64,000 nucleotides of DNA from Amaranthus tricolor (lineage: Eukaryota; Streptophyta; Magnoliopsida; Caryophyllales; Amaranthaceae), in contig NC_080052.1 of assembly GCF_026212465.1 (NCBI RefSeq), positions 10,539,224-10,603,223 of the forward strand. The letters run 5' to 3'. The translations under genes and the position numbers were made by a program. Position 1 is the first letter of the stretch. Each line of letters starts with the position of its first letter. The notes under the pieces are model-generated. The model did not search any database. It saw only the letters and a program-made list of their open reading frames with translations, and had not been told where the DNA came from. Positions 47,641-59,111 of this stretch are shown one piece after another.

Positions 47641-47780
47641 AACGTTCCTTAGATGATAAAGGAATAAACGACCTAATAGAGAGTTGGGGAAATAGTCCTT
47701 AGGACGTAATTTTGTTGTATTGTGTTTTTATTTTTGTGATAGTAATGTTTTGTTTGTACATCCGTGTAGAATTAGGATAT

Positions 47781-48467
47781 ATGGATAAGGGAAATAAGGG
47801 AAAAACACCCATGCACTCACACACCCCCAGGAAGACTAGCGAAGTATCGATATTTGACCCAGAGACTGCTTGGAGAGAAGTCTCCAATGCTGATATATGG
47901 AGAATAAGGAATGGTGAAAGTATCCGAGATTATAGGGAGAGTATGCGAATGGTTAAGGGAAAGGCTGATAGGGTATGGTATGATTTAGATTTAGACTTAA
48001 ATGAATTACATCGTTTGTCTGAATCTAGGAAAAATGTAGAACCCGAGAAGGAGGGCGAGACCCACATATCAGACGACGCTGATGTGGTCATGGAACAGTT
48101 GAAGGAGCGGGACCTACCCGACCCTCCACTAGTGGAAACCGAGGTTCAGTCGGAGAGTGATGTCAAAACGTGGGAGCCTAAGCGGGAACCACCTACTTAT
48201 GTTGAGATTTCCAGTAATGATGAGGGCGACAATTGGGGGTCGCACTATGACCTATATGGCTATGGGACTGGGCTTGATGGGGTTTGCTCAGATGAAGAGG
48301 ATCCCAAAGAAGACGTGGAGGAGGTACCAATAAACCACCCTGGAGATAGTGACAGGGAATCAGGAGAAGCACACTCGAACTCCAGCTCTGATTCAGGGGA
48401 AGATGCAGATGATGAGGATTTTGACTTAGCTAGCTATGAAGAGAGTGCTGACACTTGGGACGCTTAG
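47781..48467 (+). CDS. Acidic ORF ahead of chromovirus gag (about 228 aa)
   Basis: An uninterrupted frame lies between the primer site and gag, in the same frame as gag and separated from it by TAG-x-TAA and six further bases. I take the Met at 47781 (MDKGNKGKTP); starting at 47712 would add a hydrophobic stretch that is more likely leader sequence. The N-terminal half has charged, helix-like sequence (ETAWREVSNADIWRIRNGES). The C-terminal half is very rich in Asp, Glu and Ser and ends in a D/E cluster. I do not recognise the family. It may be an N-terminal extension of gag cut off by stops, or a separate accessory protein. It is the only long open frame in this otherwise broken element. Confidence 0.5.
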   Translation: MDKGNKGKTPMHSHTPRKTSEVSIFDPETAWREVSNADIWRIRNGESIRDYRESMRMVKGKADRVWYDLDLDLNELHRLSESRKNVEPEKEGETHISDDADVVMEQLKERDLPDPPLVETEVQSESDVKTWEPKREPPTYVEISSNDEGDNWGSHYDLYGYGTGLDGVCSDEEDPKEDVEEVPINHPGDSDRESGEAHSNSSSDSGEDADDEDFDLASYEESADTWDA

Positions 48468-48479
48468 TGTTAAAATAAG

Positions 48480-49443
48480 ATGCCTCCTTTGTTAAGAAAG
48501 AGACTGTCTAGAAATGATGCTAACCGTACGCTAAGAAATCTGGTGAAAGCATTATCAAGTGTAAGCGCACCACGAGAGAGGTCTATGTCAGAATTAGCAT
48601 CTGAAATGAGCAAACGGATTAGTCAGAGCAAACCCTCGACCTTCGACGGTAAAGGGGAACCGTCGGAGCTTGAACTCTAGTTAAGAGAATTCGACAAACT
48701 TTTTGATGTAGTAGAATGCCCGGAATAATTGAAAGTCAATCAGGCTGCATTTTATTTAGTTGGAGAAGCCGACTACTGGTGGGCAAACAGTAGATCGGGG
48801 TTGTTGGAGCAGGCTGAGGGGGTTTTTGGTTGGGATTTGTTTAAAAGGGCCATCCGGGAGAAATTCTATCCACTGGACGTAAGGAAAGATAAGTCGAACG
48901 AGTTTGTGCGGTTAGAGATGGGTGGTATGACTGTTGATGAGTATTACCACAAATTTATGGAGTATCTTAAGTACTGTCCTGATGATGTTCCCACTGAAGA
49001 GAAGAAAATGCAGTGTTTTGAGCTGGGATTGTCGTATGAAATTCAAAAACATAATGAAAGTGATCGTTAGAACATCTTGGAACAGATGTACAAGCGAGCG
49101 TCTCAAATAGAGAATATCTTGAGGAAGGAAAAGGAGAGAGAGAAAGGTATTATCCCCGAGAAGAGAAAAGAAGGTGCTGATCAGGCATCAAGGACTCCAG
49201 CAGGTTCTTATCAAAAGAAAGCCATAAATTTTGGCAATTTCAAGAAGGTGGGTCTGGGGCAAATGCGGGCTTTAAGAGAGAAGCTGAGCCTGCGAAGCAA
49301 TTACTGGTTCGAGATGGCAATAAGAGGAATTATTTCTGTAGAAGGTGCAAGAAAAACCATCTGGGAAAAGATTGTGACGGAAATTTGGTTGAGTGTAATA
49401 TTTGTCACAAAAGAGGCCATAGAGAGTATGAATGCTACATAAA
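48480..49443 (+). pseudogene. gag: Chromovirus gag
   Basis: Starts MPPLLRKRLSRND. The capsid part shows FDGKGEPSE, AAFYLVGEADYWW, REKFYPLDVRKD and MTVDEYYHKFMEYLKYCP, a Retrotrans_gag-type region. In-frame stops lie at 48678-48680, 48726-48728 and 49068-49070, and a frameshift precedes the nucleocapsid. The end (49327-49443) encodes two zinc knuckles in a shifted frame: CRRCKKNHLGKDC and CNICHKRGHREYEC. Confidence 0.88.
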
Positions 49444-49459
49444 GAAAAAAAGGTAGAAG

Positions 49460-50290
49460 TCAACAGCTGGGTGGGCAGCACCGGCAAAAGAATTCAAACA
49501 ACGCCGGCAGTCAAGTCAGCCGACAGTACGGGAATGGAAATCGTGGCAATGCGGGTCAGAGGTTTCAGCGACCTTTTTAATGGGGGACTAGGCCGGATAA
49601 ATGGAAACCGGGTTGAAGAGTCTGAAATGCATCGTGGGGGCAATCAAGTGGAAGGAATGAATGCACAGCCGGCTAATGGAAGAGTATCTGCGGTCAGTGC
49701 AAGAGAAATTGATCAAGCGACGGATGTGGTTACAAGTACGTTCGCCATTCATTCTATGGCTGTGAATGTATTATTTGATTTGGGAGCTACATGTTCTTTT
49801 CTTGCAAAGAGTAAAGTAAAAGAATTAAATTTAGGAACTTTTGAAAATGTTTCTTATCGGTAGCTATCCCATCGGGAAAAAAAAAATTATATAGTTATGA
49901 TAGACTGTATAAAGATGTACCCTTGAAGATAGAAAAAGTTGTCTTTCCAAGTGACTTGTATTTGTTAGATATAGAAGGCTTAAAGGTAATTTTGGGGATG
50001 GACTGGTTGGATATCGGATATTTCAAAAGGGGCCCAAAACGAATTTGGTGTCGACCTTGGAATTGTAGAGGCTTGTGAGGCAAGGACACCCTTTGTACTT
50101 ATGTCATATCAGCCGGGGGGGAGAAGGAGGAGGATCCCAAGGATATTGCTGTAGTGAATGAATTTTTGGATGTTTTTTTTTCCTGACGAGATTCCCGGTA
50201 TGCCACCTCAACGGGAGATTGACTTCACGATAGACTTGGTACCTGGGACTGGACCGATTTCTAAGGCCCCTTATCGTATGGCTCGAAGGA
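49460..50290 (+). pseudogene. Chromovirus aspartic protease region
   Basis: The active site DLGAT lies at 49777-49791, followed by CSFLAKS. After a stop at 49861-49863 the sequence resumes with YLLDIEGL and VILGMDWL (about 49960-50010), the usual end of this protease domain. At least two shifts follow before RT opens at 50292. Confidence 0.82.
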
Positions 50291-50291
50291 G

Positions 50292-51450
50292 ATGGAGGAA
50301 TTGAAGTCTCAGCTTGAAGAATTATTGGATAAGGGTTATGTTCGACCCAGTGCTTGGGGTGCTCCAGTTTTGTTTGTGAGAAAGAAAGATGGTAGTTTGA
50401 GATTATGCATCGACTACAGAGAGTTAAACAAGGTAACCATTAAGAATAAATACCCGTTACTCCGGATAGATGACTTATTTGATCAATTGAGAGGAGCTAG
50501 GATCTTTTCAAAAATTGATTTAAGATCGAGTTATCACCAGCTAAGAATAGCTGAAGGGGATATATATAAAACAGCATTTAGAACACGTTATGGACATTAT
50601 GAGTTCACCGTGATACCTTTTGGGTTGACAAATGCTCCAGCTGCGTTCATGAGTTTAATGAACCAAGTGTTTAGTGCGTACTTGGATGAGTTTGTGGTTG
50701 TCTTTATTGATGACATATTAGTATATTCGAAGGACCAGGATGAACACAAGGAACATCTACGTTTAGTCCTGCAAACTCTGAGAGAAAATACGTTGTACGC
50801 AAAATTTTCAAAGTGTGAGTTCTGGTTGAAAAAGGTATCATTTTTGGGTCATTTTGTTTCTAAAGAGGGTATTTCGGTGGATCCGGCGAAAGTAGAGGCA
50901 GTTCGAAGCTGGTTGTCACCAAAGAATGTCACCGAAATACGAAGTTTCTTAGGCTTGGCTGGGTATTACTGCCGTTTTGTCTAAGATTTCTCACAAATTG
51001 CTCGGCGTATGAGTGGACTGACGAGTGTGAACAGGCCTTCGTGACTTTGAAGGAAAGGTTAACTACGGCCCCTGTTCATACTCTACCTGACCCAAAGTTG
51101 GATTATACTGTTTAAAGTGACACATCGACGAAAGGATTGGGTTATGTACTGATGCAGGACCGTAAGGTGATTGCTTACGCATCACGGCAATTGAAAGTAC
51201 ATGAAGTTAATTATCCTACCCATGATCTAGAGTTAGCTGCTATAGTGTTTGCTCTCAAAATATGGCGGCATTATTTGTATGGCGTTAAATGTAGAATCTA
51301 CACTGACCATCAAAGTCTGAAATATCTCTATACACAGCCCGACTTAAACATGCGACAACATCGGTGGTTAGAGTTGATGACAAATTATGACCTGGAGTTC
51401 ATATATCATGAGGGAGGAGCGAACTTGGTAGCCGATGCGTTGAGTAGGAA
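50292..51450 (+). pseudogene. pol: Chromovirus reverse transcriptase and RNase H
   Basis: The RT frame (50292-50984) is open for 230 aa with [39 protein letters not shown] and [10 protein letters not shown] (catalytic FIDD); the stop at 50982-50984 replaces a residue after YYCRFV. RNase H continues after a short gap that lacks part of the tether: [13 protein letters not shown] (usually SDAS), [13 protein letters not shown] and YTDHQSLKY give the acidic residues. The frame from 51137 continues into integrase. Confidence 0.9.
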
Positions 51451-53029
51451 GTCTAATCCCTCGTTGTCCGCCTTAAATGGAGTTGAAGAGTTGCATCGAG
51501 ATTTTGCCAGATTAAATTTGGAAGTGGTACGTAAAGGTGAGTTACAGGGGTGTCTGAATGCCTTGGCTATTCGACCTTCGTTCATTGAAGAAATTTTGAA
51601 TTCCCAGGATAAAGACCTGAAAATTTTTAAGTTAAAGGAACAGGCACGGGAAGGAAAAGCGGAGGGATTCTTTGTTCAGGAAGATGGAAGCTTGAGGTTC
51701 AATGGTTGTTGGTGTTTACCGACAGGGGAGGAATCTTTGAAGGAACGTATCTTTGATGAGGTCCATTGTACGAAATTTTCAGTCCATCCCGGCGGTGACA
51801 AAATGTATCAAGACCTTAAGTTAATGTTTTGGTGGTCTAGGATGAAAAAGGATATAGTGGATTATGTCTCGCGCTGTTTGACTTGTCAAAAGGTTAAAAG
51901 AGAGCATAAAAGACCAGGAGGTTTGCTACAACCTTTGGAGATACCGGCATGGAAGTGGAATGATATCTCTATGGATTTTATTGTGGGTTTACCCCGGACG
52001 AAGGCAGGAAATGATGCGTTATGGGTCATAGTGGATCGATTGACTAAATCAGCTCGTTTTATCCCTATGAACTGTCGTTGGGAAATCGAACAATTAGCTC
52101 GAGCTTACATTAAGTATGTCGTACGAATTCACGGTGTGCCCCGTACTATTATGTCCGACAGAGATACACTGTATTTGTCACAATTTTGGTAAACCTTGCA
52201 TCAGGCAATGGGCACTACGTTACTTTATAGTACGTCTTTCCACCCGCAGACGAATGGGCAAACGGAACGGAAAAATCAAATTCGAGAAGATATGTTGCGC
52301 GCTATTGCCATGGAATGGACAGGGTTGTGGGATGAACATTTGGACCTGATCGAATTTTCTTACAACAGTTATCAGGCATCTATATAGATGGCTCCATTTG
52401 AGGCTTTGTATGGGCGTCGTTGTCGTAGTACGATTTATTGGGATGATTTCACCAAAGCGGTGACCTTGGGACCTGAGTTGTTATTTCAGATGACTGAAAA
52501 AGTGAAGTTGATAAGGGATCGTTTGAAAGCGGCACATGATCGTCAAAAGTCTTATGCTGATTTGAAGCGACGAACGGAAGAGTTCATCGTGGGCGAACAG
52601 GTATTACTTCGCGTGTCACCCATGCGCGGAGTAATACGTTTTGGTACTCATAGAAAGTTGAGCCCTCGATTTATAGGACCATATGAAATTTTGGAACGTG
52701 TGGGTAAAGTGGCATATCGGTTAGCCCTTCCAAACTCTTTAGAGAAGGTACATGATGTATTCCATGTGTCGCAGCTTAAGCAATATCATGCCGCAACCTC
52801 TCATTTCTTAGATCCTGAACCTTTAGATTTGGATACATCCTTGTCTTACTCTGAGAAACCGGTTAGAATCTTGGACACGAAGGTCCGTAGTACACGACGG
52901 AAGGATATATCTATGGTAAAGGTCTTGTGGTCAAATCACGAGCGTGAAGCGGCTACATGGGAAACGGAAGATTCTATGCGAGAAAAGTACCCTCACCTCT
53001 TTCAGGTTAGTAGCGTTACGGGGACGTAA
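51451..53029 (+). pseudogene. Chromovirus integrase with chromodomain-like C-terminus
   Basis: Zinc site: [11 protein letters not shown] and CLTCQKVK (about 51780-51895). The core shows MDFIVGLP (first Asp), [12 protein letters not shown] (second Asp) and FHPQTNGQTERKNQ (Glu). Stops at 52190-52192 and 52385-52387 interrupt it without a shift; the glutamate lies beyond the first stop. The C-terminal part (52388-53029) shows the GPYEILERVGKVAYRL and DVFHVSQLKQYH blocks, then a chromodomain-type end with ILDTKVR, VLWSNHEREAATWE and YPHLF (about 52865-53000). In chromoviruses this domain guides integration to heterochromatin; a full set of aromatic cage residues is not evident. Confidence 0.9.
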
Positions 53030-53046
53030 CTTCTTAAGGGGGGTAG
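53015..53046 (+). other. First copy of a duplicated polypurine segment (chromovirus)
   Basis: GGGACGTAACTTCTTAAGGG plus GGGTAG overlaps the stop of pol. It is repeated, with two extra T and one changed base, at 53164-53197, next to the 3' LTR. Confidence 0.65.
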
Positions 53047-53186
53047 AGGGCGATAAGAATTTTCGCGCGAGTAATGTTAAATCTTTTTGGTTGGTAGTTG
53101 TGCCTTTTTGCAAGTGTTGTGTTATGATAACATGTGTGTTCTGCGTTTTCCGTTGCCATGCAAGTTACGAGGACGTAACTTCTTTT

Positions 53187-53199
53187 AAGGGGGGTAGTC
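53187..53199 (+). other. Polypurine tract of the chromovirus
   Basis: AAGGGGGGTAGTC directly before the 3' LTR start TGTAACACC. Confidence 0.8.
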
Positions 53200-55819
53200 T
53201 GTAACACCCCGTAATTTATCGGGTTTAAAAATAAATAAAATATAATAAAATAAAGTATAAAAAAATAAAATAAATAAGTAATATTAAATTATATTATTTT
53301 ACATAGCTAATTTTAAGAAATAAAGTAGGTTTAATTTTAACGGTAACGAGTTTTATCGCGTACGATGTTATCGTGTGACGTTTCTTTGTTGTTTTAACAA
53401 TAATATAATAATTACTTAATTAATTAATTAAAAAAATAATAATTAAGAGGAAATTGAAGGGGTGGCCGGTTGGTGGAGGCATGGGAGGAGTCTTGTAACT
53501 CCTCTCATAATTGTGTATTATGGCACAATTATGACCATTATCTTAAGTAACTATTAATCCTTAAACTTCTTTGATTTCCCTCACCATTTCAAAACTTCAA
53601 GTAAACAAAAAAGATTCAGAAATTTTCTCCCTTTTTGCTCCTTGAATTCGGCACATTCAAAAGGAAAAAAAAAAATTCTTGTTGTTCAATCCAATCTTTT
53701 GATCAAAGGGTAAGTTTAATTGAATTGTTAATTATAGATTTTATATACAAAGATTTCTAAATTAATTATATTTTATGTATGATGATATCCAATGACTTAT
53801 AAGAGGATTGAATATTTTTCTTTTATATATGAAAATTTTCTCTAATAACCCTTTAATAAACTTTAATTTGTTAAAGGATTAAGAAAAGAACTTCTTGATC
53901 AATATTCTTTAACAAAATTTATATTTGTTATAAGAATTAAGTATTTAAAGTTACATAGAAATCTAAATAAATTTCTTATGGTCTATTTTCTCTAACAAAA
54001 TTTCAATTTAATAGATGAAATTTAAATGATATGAATCAAGTAATGTAGCCATCCAAGGGTTTAATAATCCTTTAGCAAAATTTGATTTGTTTGAAGGATT
54101 GTGTTATATTTATATATATGTGTCTTAATTTAAAAGGGTGATTTGGTTTTGTAATTCTCTACAAAATTTAATTTGTTAAGGGAATTAAGTATTTAATTTA
54201 ATTATCATAATTTGTGGAGTTTTAAGTCTCTTGAAGACATTATGGATGGGCCTATTCTTTTTATTTTGATGACTCTTACGCCTTGATGATGGGGTTTTTG
54301 TGTATGAATATATATATATAAATATTAATAGCAACAATAAAAATGTAATGAGAATTCCAGACAGCAGTTGCTAACTCGGTATTGGTGACGGCTCGGGAAA
54401 TGTTAATTGTTTCCGTTGTTGGTTTATGCATCCAATGTGTTTTGTTTTAAAAAAACTCGTTAAACGTTTAAAATAATTAAAAATAGTAAATGGATGTTAG
54501 AAATTATGAAATTTGGTACCCAAGGTAATTGACGCGTTCCGAGCGCAATGGCGAAGTCGGATTTTTCATTTGAATTTTCTAATCTGTCCGAAATGGCCCT
54601 TAAAGTTTCTGGTCAGAATTTGTAATTTGGAATCTTTGGAAATTGGATGAAAACATTTAAAATTATCAAGTCTTAGTGATATCTTAATGGTATGGAATGG
54701 ATTAAATGTGTAAACACGATCTAATATGTGATCGATTTGTATGTGTTGTTTAGGACCTCGATTTATAAGAGGGCGAAATTCCTTTTGTGCCTGAGCAACG
54801 TGTGTGTTTGCAGCGTTAAGGTACACGCTTAGACCATACTGTTTATATGGTTGTGCAAGTAATGTTGTTTTATTTCTAATCGAGGCTTTGTAAATCACAT
54901 AAGGAATAGACACCTCAAATAATATGAAATAATTAAGTGAAAATTGAGAATTTATGTGTTTGTCACCCAAAGGGGTTGACGTTTGGTTATGTTACCCAAA
55001 AGAGGGTTAACAAATGGTTTGGAATATTATAAATTATTGTTCCCATGGCAGTTTTGGATCATTACGGTCACCATGGGGGTATGCATACTTTAGCCTTTGG
55101 CGACCCGAACAGGACGGGCAACGTCTTAGGTCGGTGGTTGCCTTGGGATTAGCTCTCCCAAGTGTATTCCACCAAAAATATTTGAAATTATACTTGAACG
55201 ACCCGAACAGGATGGGCAACGTTACAAGTTGGGATTATCTAAAGATAAATGGTTTATACTTGAACGACCCGAACAGGACGGGCAACGTTACAAGATTGGA
55301 AATATTGAATAATGAATATGTATTAGAGCCTTTGCATGCTAGGGTAAACACAATGCTTGTATTCAACCTATTTGATTATGAAGTCTCTGACGTGTATTGG
55401 TTGTTCTTTGGAACCTTCTACGTGTTGTCATACGACGAGCAATAGGTTGATTGCAGGTGGGGGCTGGAGTGAGGACTCAGCTTAGAACCCGTAACCATCT
55501 AGTCTAAGATATACTTTATAACAAGTTTATGAGTCGAAATATCTCAATTTATGTAACGAAAGTTTATGACGTTTTTCTTTTTATTTCGTACAACTTTTTA
55601 GCTAGTCTAGAGGCCAGTAGGCTCTCGAGTTGTATGTAAAGACTTCCGCTGACTTGTTTTATTTTGTTTGACGTTGTTTTCTGCGTTGACCATATTCCTT
55701 TACCGTTGGAACGTTGACGATCCGAGTAAAAAAAAATGATTTTTTTTTCTTGTGTCCGTTTGTGAACCGGAATCATGTTTTCATATGATTTTTCGGGTCA
55801 CTTAAACCGGGCCGTTACT
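53200..55819 (+). repeat. 3' LTR of the chromovirus (2620 bp)
   Basis: Full-length LTR. 53200-53706 and 55590-55819 match the 5' LTR; the middle is unique to this copy. AGGGTAAGTTT at 53706-53716 is donor-like. At 55101, 55199 and 55265 a CGACCCGAACAGGAYGGGCA motif repeats; the last two copies are part of a 66-bp tandem repeat. The frames at 54566-54970 and 55014-55445 are probably fortuitous. The final base differs from the expected CA (TACT). Confidence 0.88.
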
Positions 55820-55824
55820 TTATT

Positions 55825-56625
55825 TCTTTGGTTTCTATATCTGCTGTTCCTAAAGAATTTTTTGAATTTACGTGCCAACATAGCAGCTTCCTCTTCACCA
55901 GCTTCTGATTCTTCACTATCATCCGCTGCCAGAGCCAGTCCTTTATTTCGGGAACTGTCAGCTGTTCCTAAATGCAGTTCATGTGTCATGAGTGAACCAG
56001 CCAACTCCTCCAAATTGAACTTGGTGAATTCTTTGGACTCTTGGATGGCTGTGACCTTAGCTCTCCAGCGCTCATCTTGTGGAAGACTTCTCAATATTTT
56101 CCTGACTTGTTCATCAACGGGAATGATCTTACCAAGAGAGACTAATTCGTTCGTGATATTTGTGAACCTGGTGAACATCTCTTGAATGTTCTCCCTAGGT
56201 TCCATGACGAACCTTTCATATCTGGACATTAGTAGATCAATCTTGGAGCGCTTCACTTCACTGGTACCTTCATGGGTAACTTCCAACAGGTCCCAAATCT
56301 GCTTTGCTGTTTTACAGCCCATGATACGATCATGTTCATTTGGCCCGAGACCACAGTGAAGCAGCTTGATAGCAAGAGCGTTCATCTCCATCTTTTAAAA
56401 GTCTTCCTTTTCATATTCAGTGATTGGTTTTGGAATTGATTCATTGTTGGAGTTAATGGTCGTCACCTCGAAATCTCCTATTTCAATTACTCTCTATACT
56501 TGGTAATTTTCGGCCTTTATAAAAATTTCCATCCTATTTTTCCAGTAGGTATAGAATTTCCCATCGAACATGGGTGGCCTTTGCGTAGAGTACCCTTCTT
56601 CCATGCGTTCGTTCATCTTCAACAT
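55825..56625 (-). pseudogene. gag: SIRE gag, N-terminal part (copy 2)
   Basis: Start at 56623-56625 (MLKMNERMEEG, as in copy 1). The UBN2-type capsid region is well kept (55825-56391), with LLHCGLGPNEHDRIMGCK and MEPRENIQEMFTRF. Two nonsense codons near 56495 (TGG to TAG) and 56393 (CAA to TAA) lie upstream. The frame runs into the chromovirus at 55824 and resumes at 46895. Confidence 0.9.
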
Positions 56626-56680
56626 CTTGCCAGGGAACAGGATACTGCTCTCAGGGTTTCCTGATTAAATGAGGAACAGG

Positions 56681-56692
56681 GCTCTGATACCA
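56681..56692 (-). other. Primer binding site, tRNA-iMet type (SIRE copy 2)
   Basis: Minus strand TGGTATCAGAGC, two bases from the 5' LTR. Confidence 0.92.
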
Positions 56693-56694
56693 AT

Positions 56695-57894
56695 TGTTGA
56701 AATACACGAAGATGGTCGAATGCAACAAGAGGGGGGTGAATTGTTGTGTATCTAGCTTTACTTGGTATTTCTTCTAATTTGCGGAATTTTAACAAACAAA
56801 ATAAATCTTAAACTTAAAAAGCAAAAGATAAAAAGGAGACAAAGATTTTACGTGGAAACCTTCTTGGCCTAATAAGAAGGAAAACCACGACCCCCCGGGA
56901 TTTCAAAATTCTCACTATGTTTTAGGCAACTAAAAACAATTACATAAAACAGTTTGCTTCACTTGAAGCTTCTCTACTCTAGGCCTAATTCTCTTTCTCT
57001 ACTTTCTCCTTCTCTTTTTCTTCTCACGTTTCACTTCTATATTCCCTTAGACTTCTCATGAGTCTAATTACAACAAATCACTCATTAACCCTTACAAGGC
57101 CAATTCTCAAGAGATTAAAAATCAAAATAATTACCTAAGAAAAATATAATAAATTAATTGGCATTTAAAAACAGAAAATATTTTTCTTAAATGATCTCCC
57201 TTTAATGGACACTCTTGGATGGATATCGGTTTGAGCAAAGTCCCTCATATTTATAGTGGGAACAGCCAGCAGTTACCTTAGACATACCTCCCACTATCAT
57301 CCACGTTCTCAAAATAAGAGGATAGTGGAATTGCCAAAAAAATAAATGACCGGCTGTCATTTGCTCAGAGAGAAAATCAGTTTCCTTAAGCTAAAAATAA
57401 CATAGGATTTAAAAACATAAGATCCTAAAAAATAGGAGATATTATTTTAACCGTCCAAATATAAAAGGAGACTTATTCAAAATGAAGAATAAGTCTTCTC
57501 CACATTTTAGGCGTTTTAAAAAAAACTTTTTGCCAATTAATAAATTAATTTAATTAAGCAACTAATTAAACTTTTAATCTTTTACATTAACTAAAAACAG
57601 AAAACATAATTTTCGTAACTTCCAGTCAATGTATTCTCCAGACCTGTATCGTGGGGATCAACGTACTGTCTCCATCTACAACTTTCGTCAGAACATTAAC
57701 TCTAGGAACAGTAAGCTGACTTCTAAAGCAATTGTCCAATTTCTTGGATATTCAAGACACGTACAGCTTCCACGAACCAAGTCATAGGCTTCATCAATGA
57801 TTAACACAATCGGATATATACCTATAAAACAATCTCAAGAATATGTTTGTTTATTTCAAACGTGAAGTCATCATCAAAACCTTAAGAGCCAACA
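56695..57894 (-). repeat. 5' LTR of SIRE copy 2 (1200 bp)
   Basis: Pairs with 38451-39648, with a modest number of scattered substitutions and small indels. Only six G remain at 56731-56736, where copy 1 has long G runs. A TATA-like box (minus CTATAAATAT) is at 57247-57256. Confidence 0.94.
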
Positions 57895-59111
57895 GAGGTT
57901 ATTCTAGCAAAATAGGCCCATGTTTACTTGATTTTTTTTATCAAAATATCTCTAAAATCATACCTTAAATTACCCTAAGTACTATTGCATAAGGGAGAGG
58001 AAAAAAAAATCAAGCTATGTTCCCACTAGTTTGACGTGGGGTTGTGCAAAATAATCCCATAAATTTTTGTCCATTTTTCTCCTAAATTGATTTTATAAAA
58101 TCATATACTAATTTCCTAAAATTAATTGGTTGAAGAAAATCAAGAAGAAGAAGCATAGTTAGGTATAATTTTGGGTACTTAAAGATCATCATTTTAGAGT
58201 TTTGGACATGAAGCATTAGAGCTTGGAGGATCACACTATCCATTTTTCTAATTAGTATTTAGTATTAATCCTTGGTGGTACTATGGTATAAATTCTTACC
58301 CTACTTTTTATGTGGAAATTTTACATTATATTTACTTTATAATATGCAAAGTATGAAATATATGGGGCATGATTAATTAGGAAAATTGGTTGATGAATTT
58401 ATGATTATGTTTATACTAAGTATGTTATGCTAAAAATATTTTTAGTATGTTGTTTAATAAAATTTAAACATGTTAGAAAGTTGGGTGGATTATTATGCTC
58501 TAACTAAAATTAAGTTTTACTTATGTATAAATTTGTGTTAGTATGTTTATGGGTTATGTGTTATATTAGGAATGTTATTATAATTAAGTATGTTTATGCT
58601 AGAATTTATTTTTAACATGTTTATGTTAGTTTTAAATAATTGTAATAAGTTGTGAGTAGTTTTTATGAACATGTTATATTAACTAGGATTATATTTTAAA
58701 AGTTGTTATTAGAATTTATTTGATATTTATGTTATCGAATTACCAAGTTATTGTGTTGGAGTTTTTATTTCTTTTTAGTGATTATGTTAATTATTTAAAC
58801 TTAGGATATACTACATTAAAATAAATTAAGTTGTTTATAAGTGGAATATACTCCAAAAGTAACCTAGGCCATTTGACCATATTAGTTTATATGTAAATAA
58901 AAAAAATAATCAAATAAATAAGTTACTAAGTATCCATAATAAGATTAAAATATATTTGTGAATAACTTTTTATAAGCAATTAAAGTGTTTCCTTGAATAT
59001 AGGAGAAATTATAATAAAGATAACTTTTTTGATATTAAATAAACTAATCGTACAAAATAATTTTTTTAGTTTACTATTTGAGGATAAACATTGGCGGGGT
59101 GACGACCGCCA

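Larger units (their letters stand above)
46896..55819 (+). mobile_element. Tekay-like chromovirus (Ty3/Gypsy) nested in SIRE gag
   Basis: An 8.9-kb element on the plus strand with LTRs starting TGTAACACCCCG and target duplication TTATT (46891-46895 and 55820-55824). Comparison with the unbroken gag of copy 1 confirms the insertion point. Order: 5' LTR, tRNA-iMet primer site, an acidic ORF, gag, protease, RT, RNase H, integrase with a chromodomain-like end, polypurine tract, 3' LTR. Long LTRs with the TGTAACACCCC terminus, the iMet primer and the chromodomain suggest Tekay/Del. The LTRs differ greatly in size (730 and 2620 bp). Stops and frameshifts disable every gene. Confidence 0.93.
38451..57894 (-). 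mobile_element. SIRE-type Copia element, copy 2, interrupted by a chromovirus
   Basis: Same family as copy 1, with LTRs of 1198 and 1200 bp and a perfect target duplication GAGGT (38446-38450 and 57895-57899). Removing the nested element (46896-55819 plus one TTATT) leaves about 10.5 kb, the same as copy 1. The order of parts is identical. Its LTRs lack the long G tract (7 and 6 G). Coding regions carry nonsense codons and frameshifts, partly at different sites from copy 1, so the two copies decayed independently. Confidence 0.95.

Noticed and set aside
47712..47780. Hydrophobic N-terminal stretch of the acidic ORF as a membrane anchor
   Set aside because: It lies in T-rich leader sequence between primer site and the better Met at 47781.
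55101..55288. Short regularly repeated motif, considered as a CRISPR array
   Set aside because: Only three copies with unequal spacing (98 and 66 bp) and similar spacers, inside a plant LTR; it is a tandem repeat.
54566..55445. Frames of 134 and 143 aa inside the 3' LTR of the chromovirus
   Set aside because: They lie on opposite strands in LTR sequence; the second is built largely from the tandem GACCCGAACAGGA repeat.
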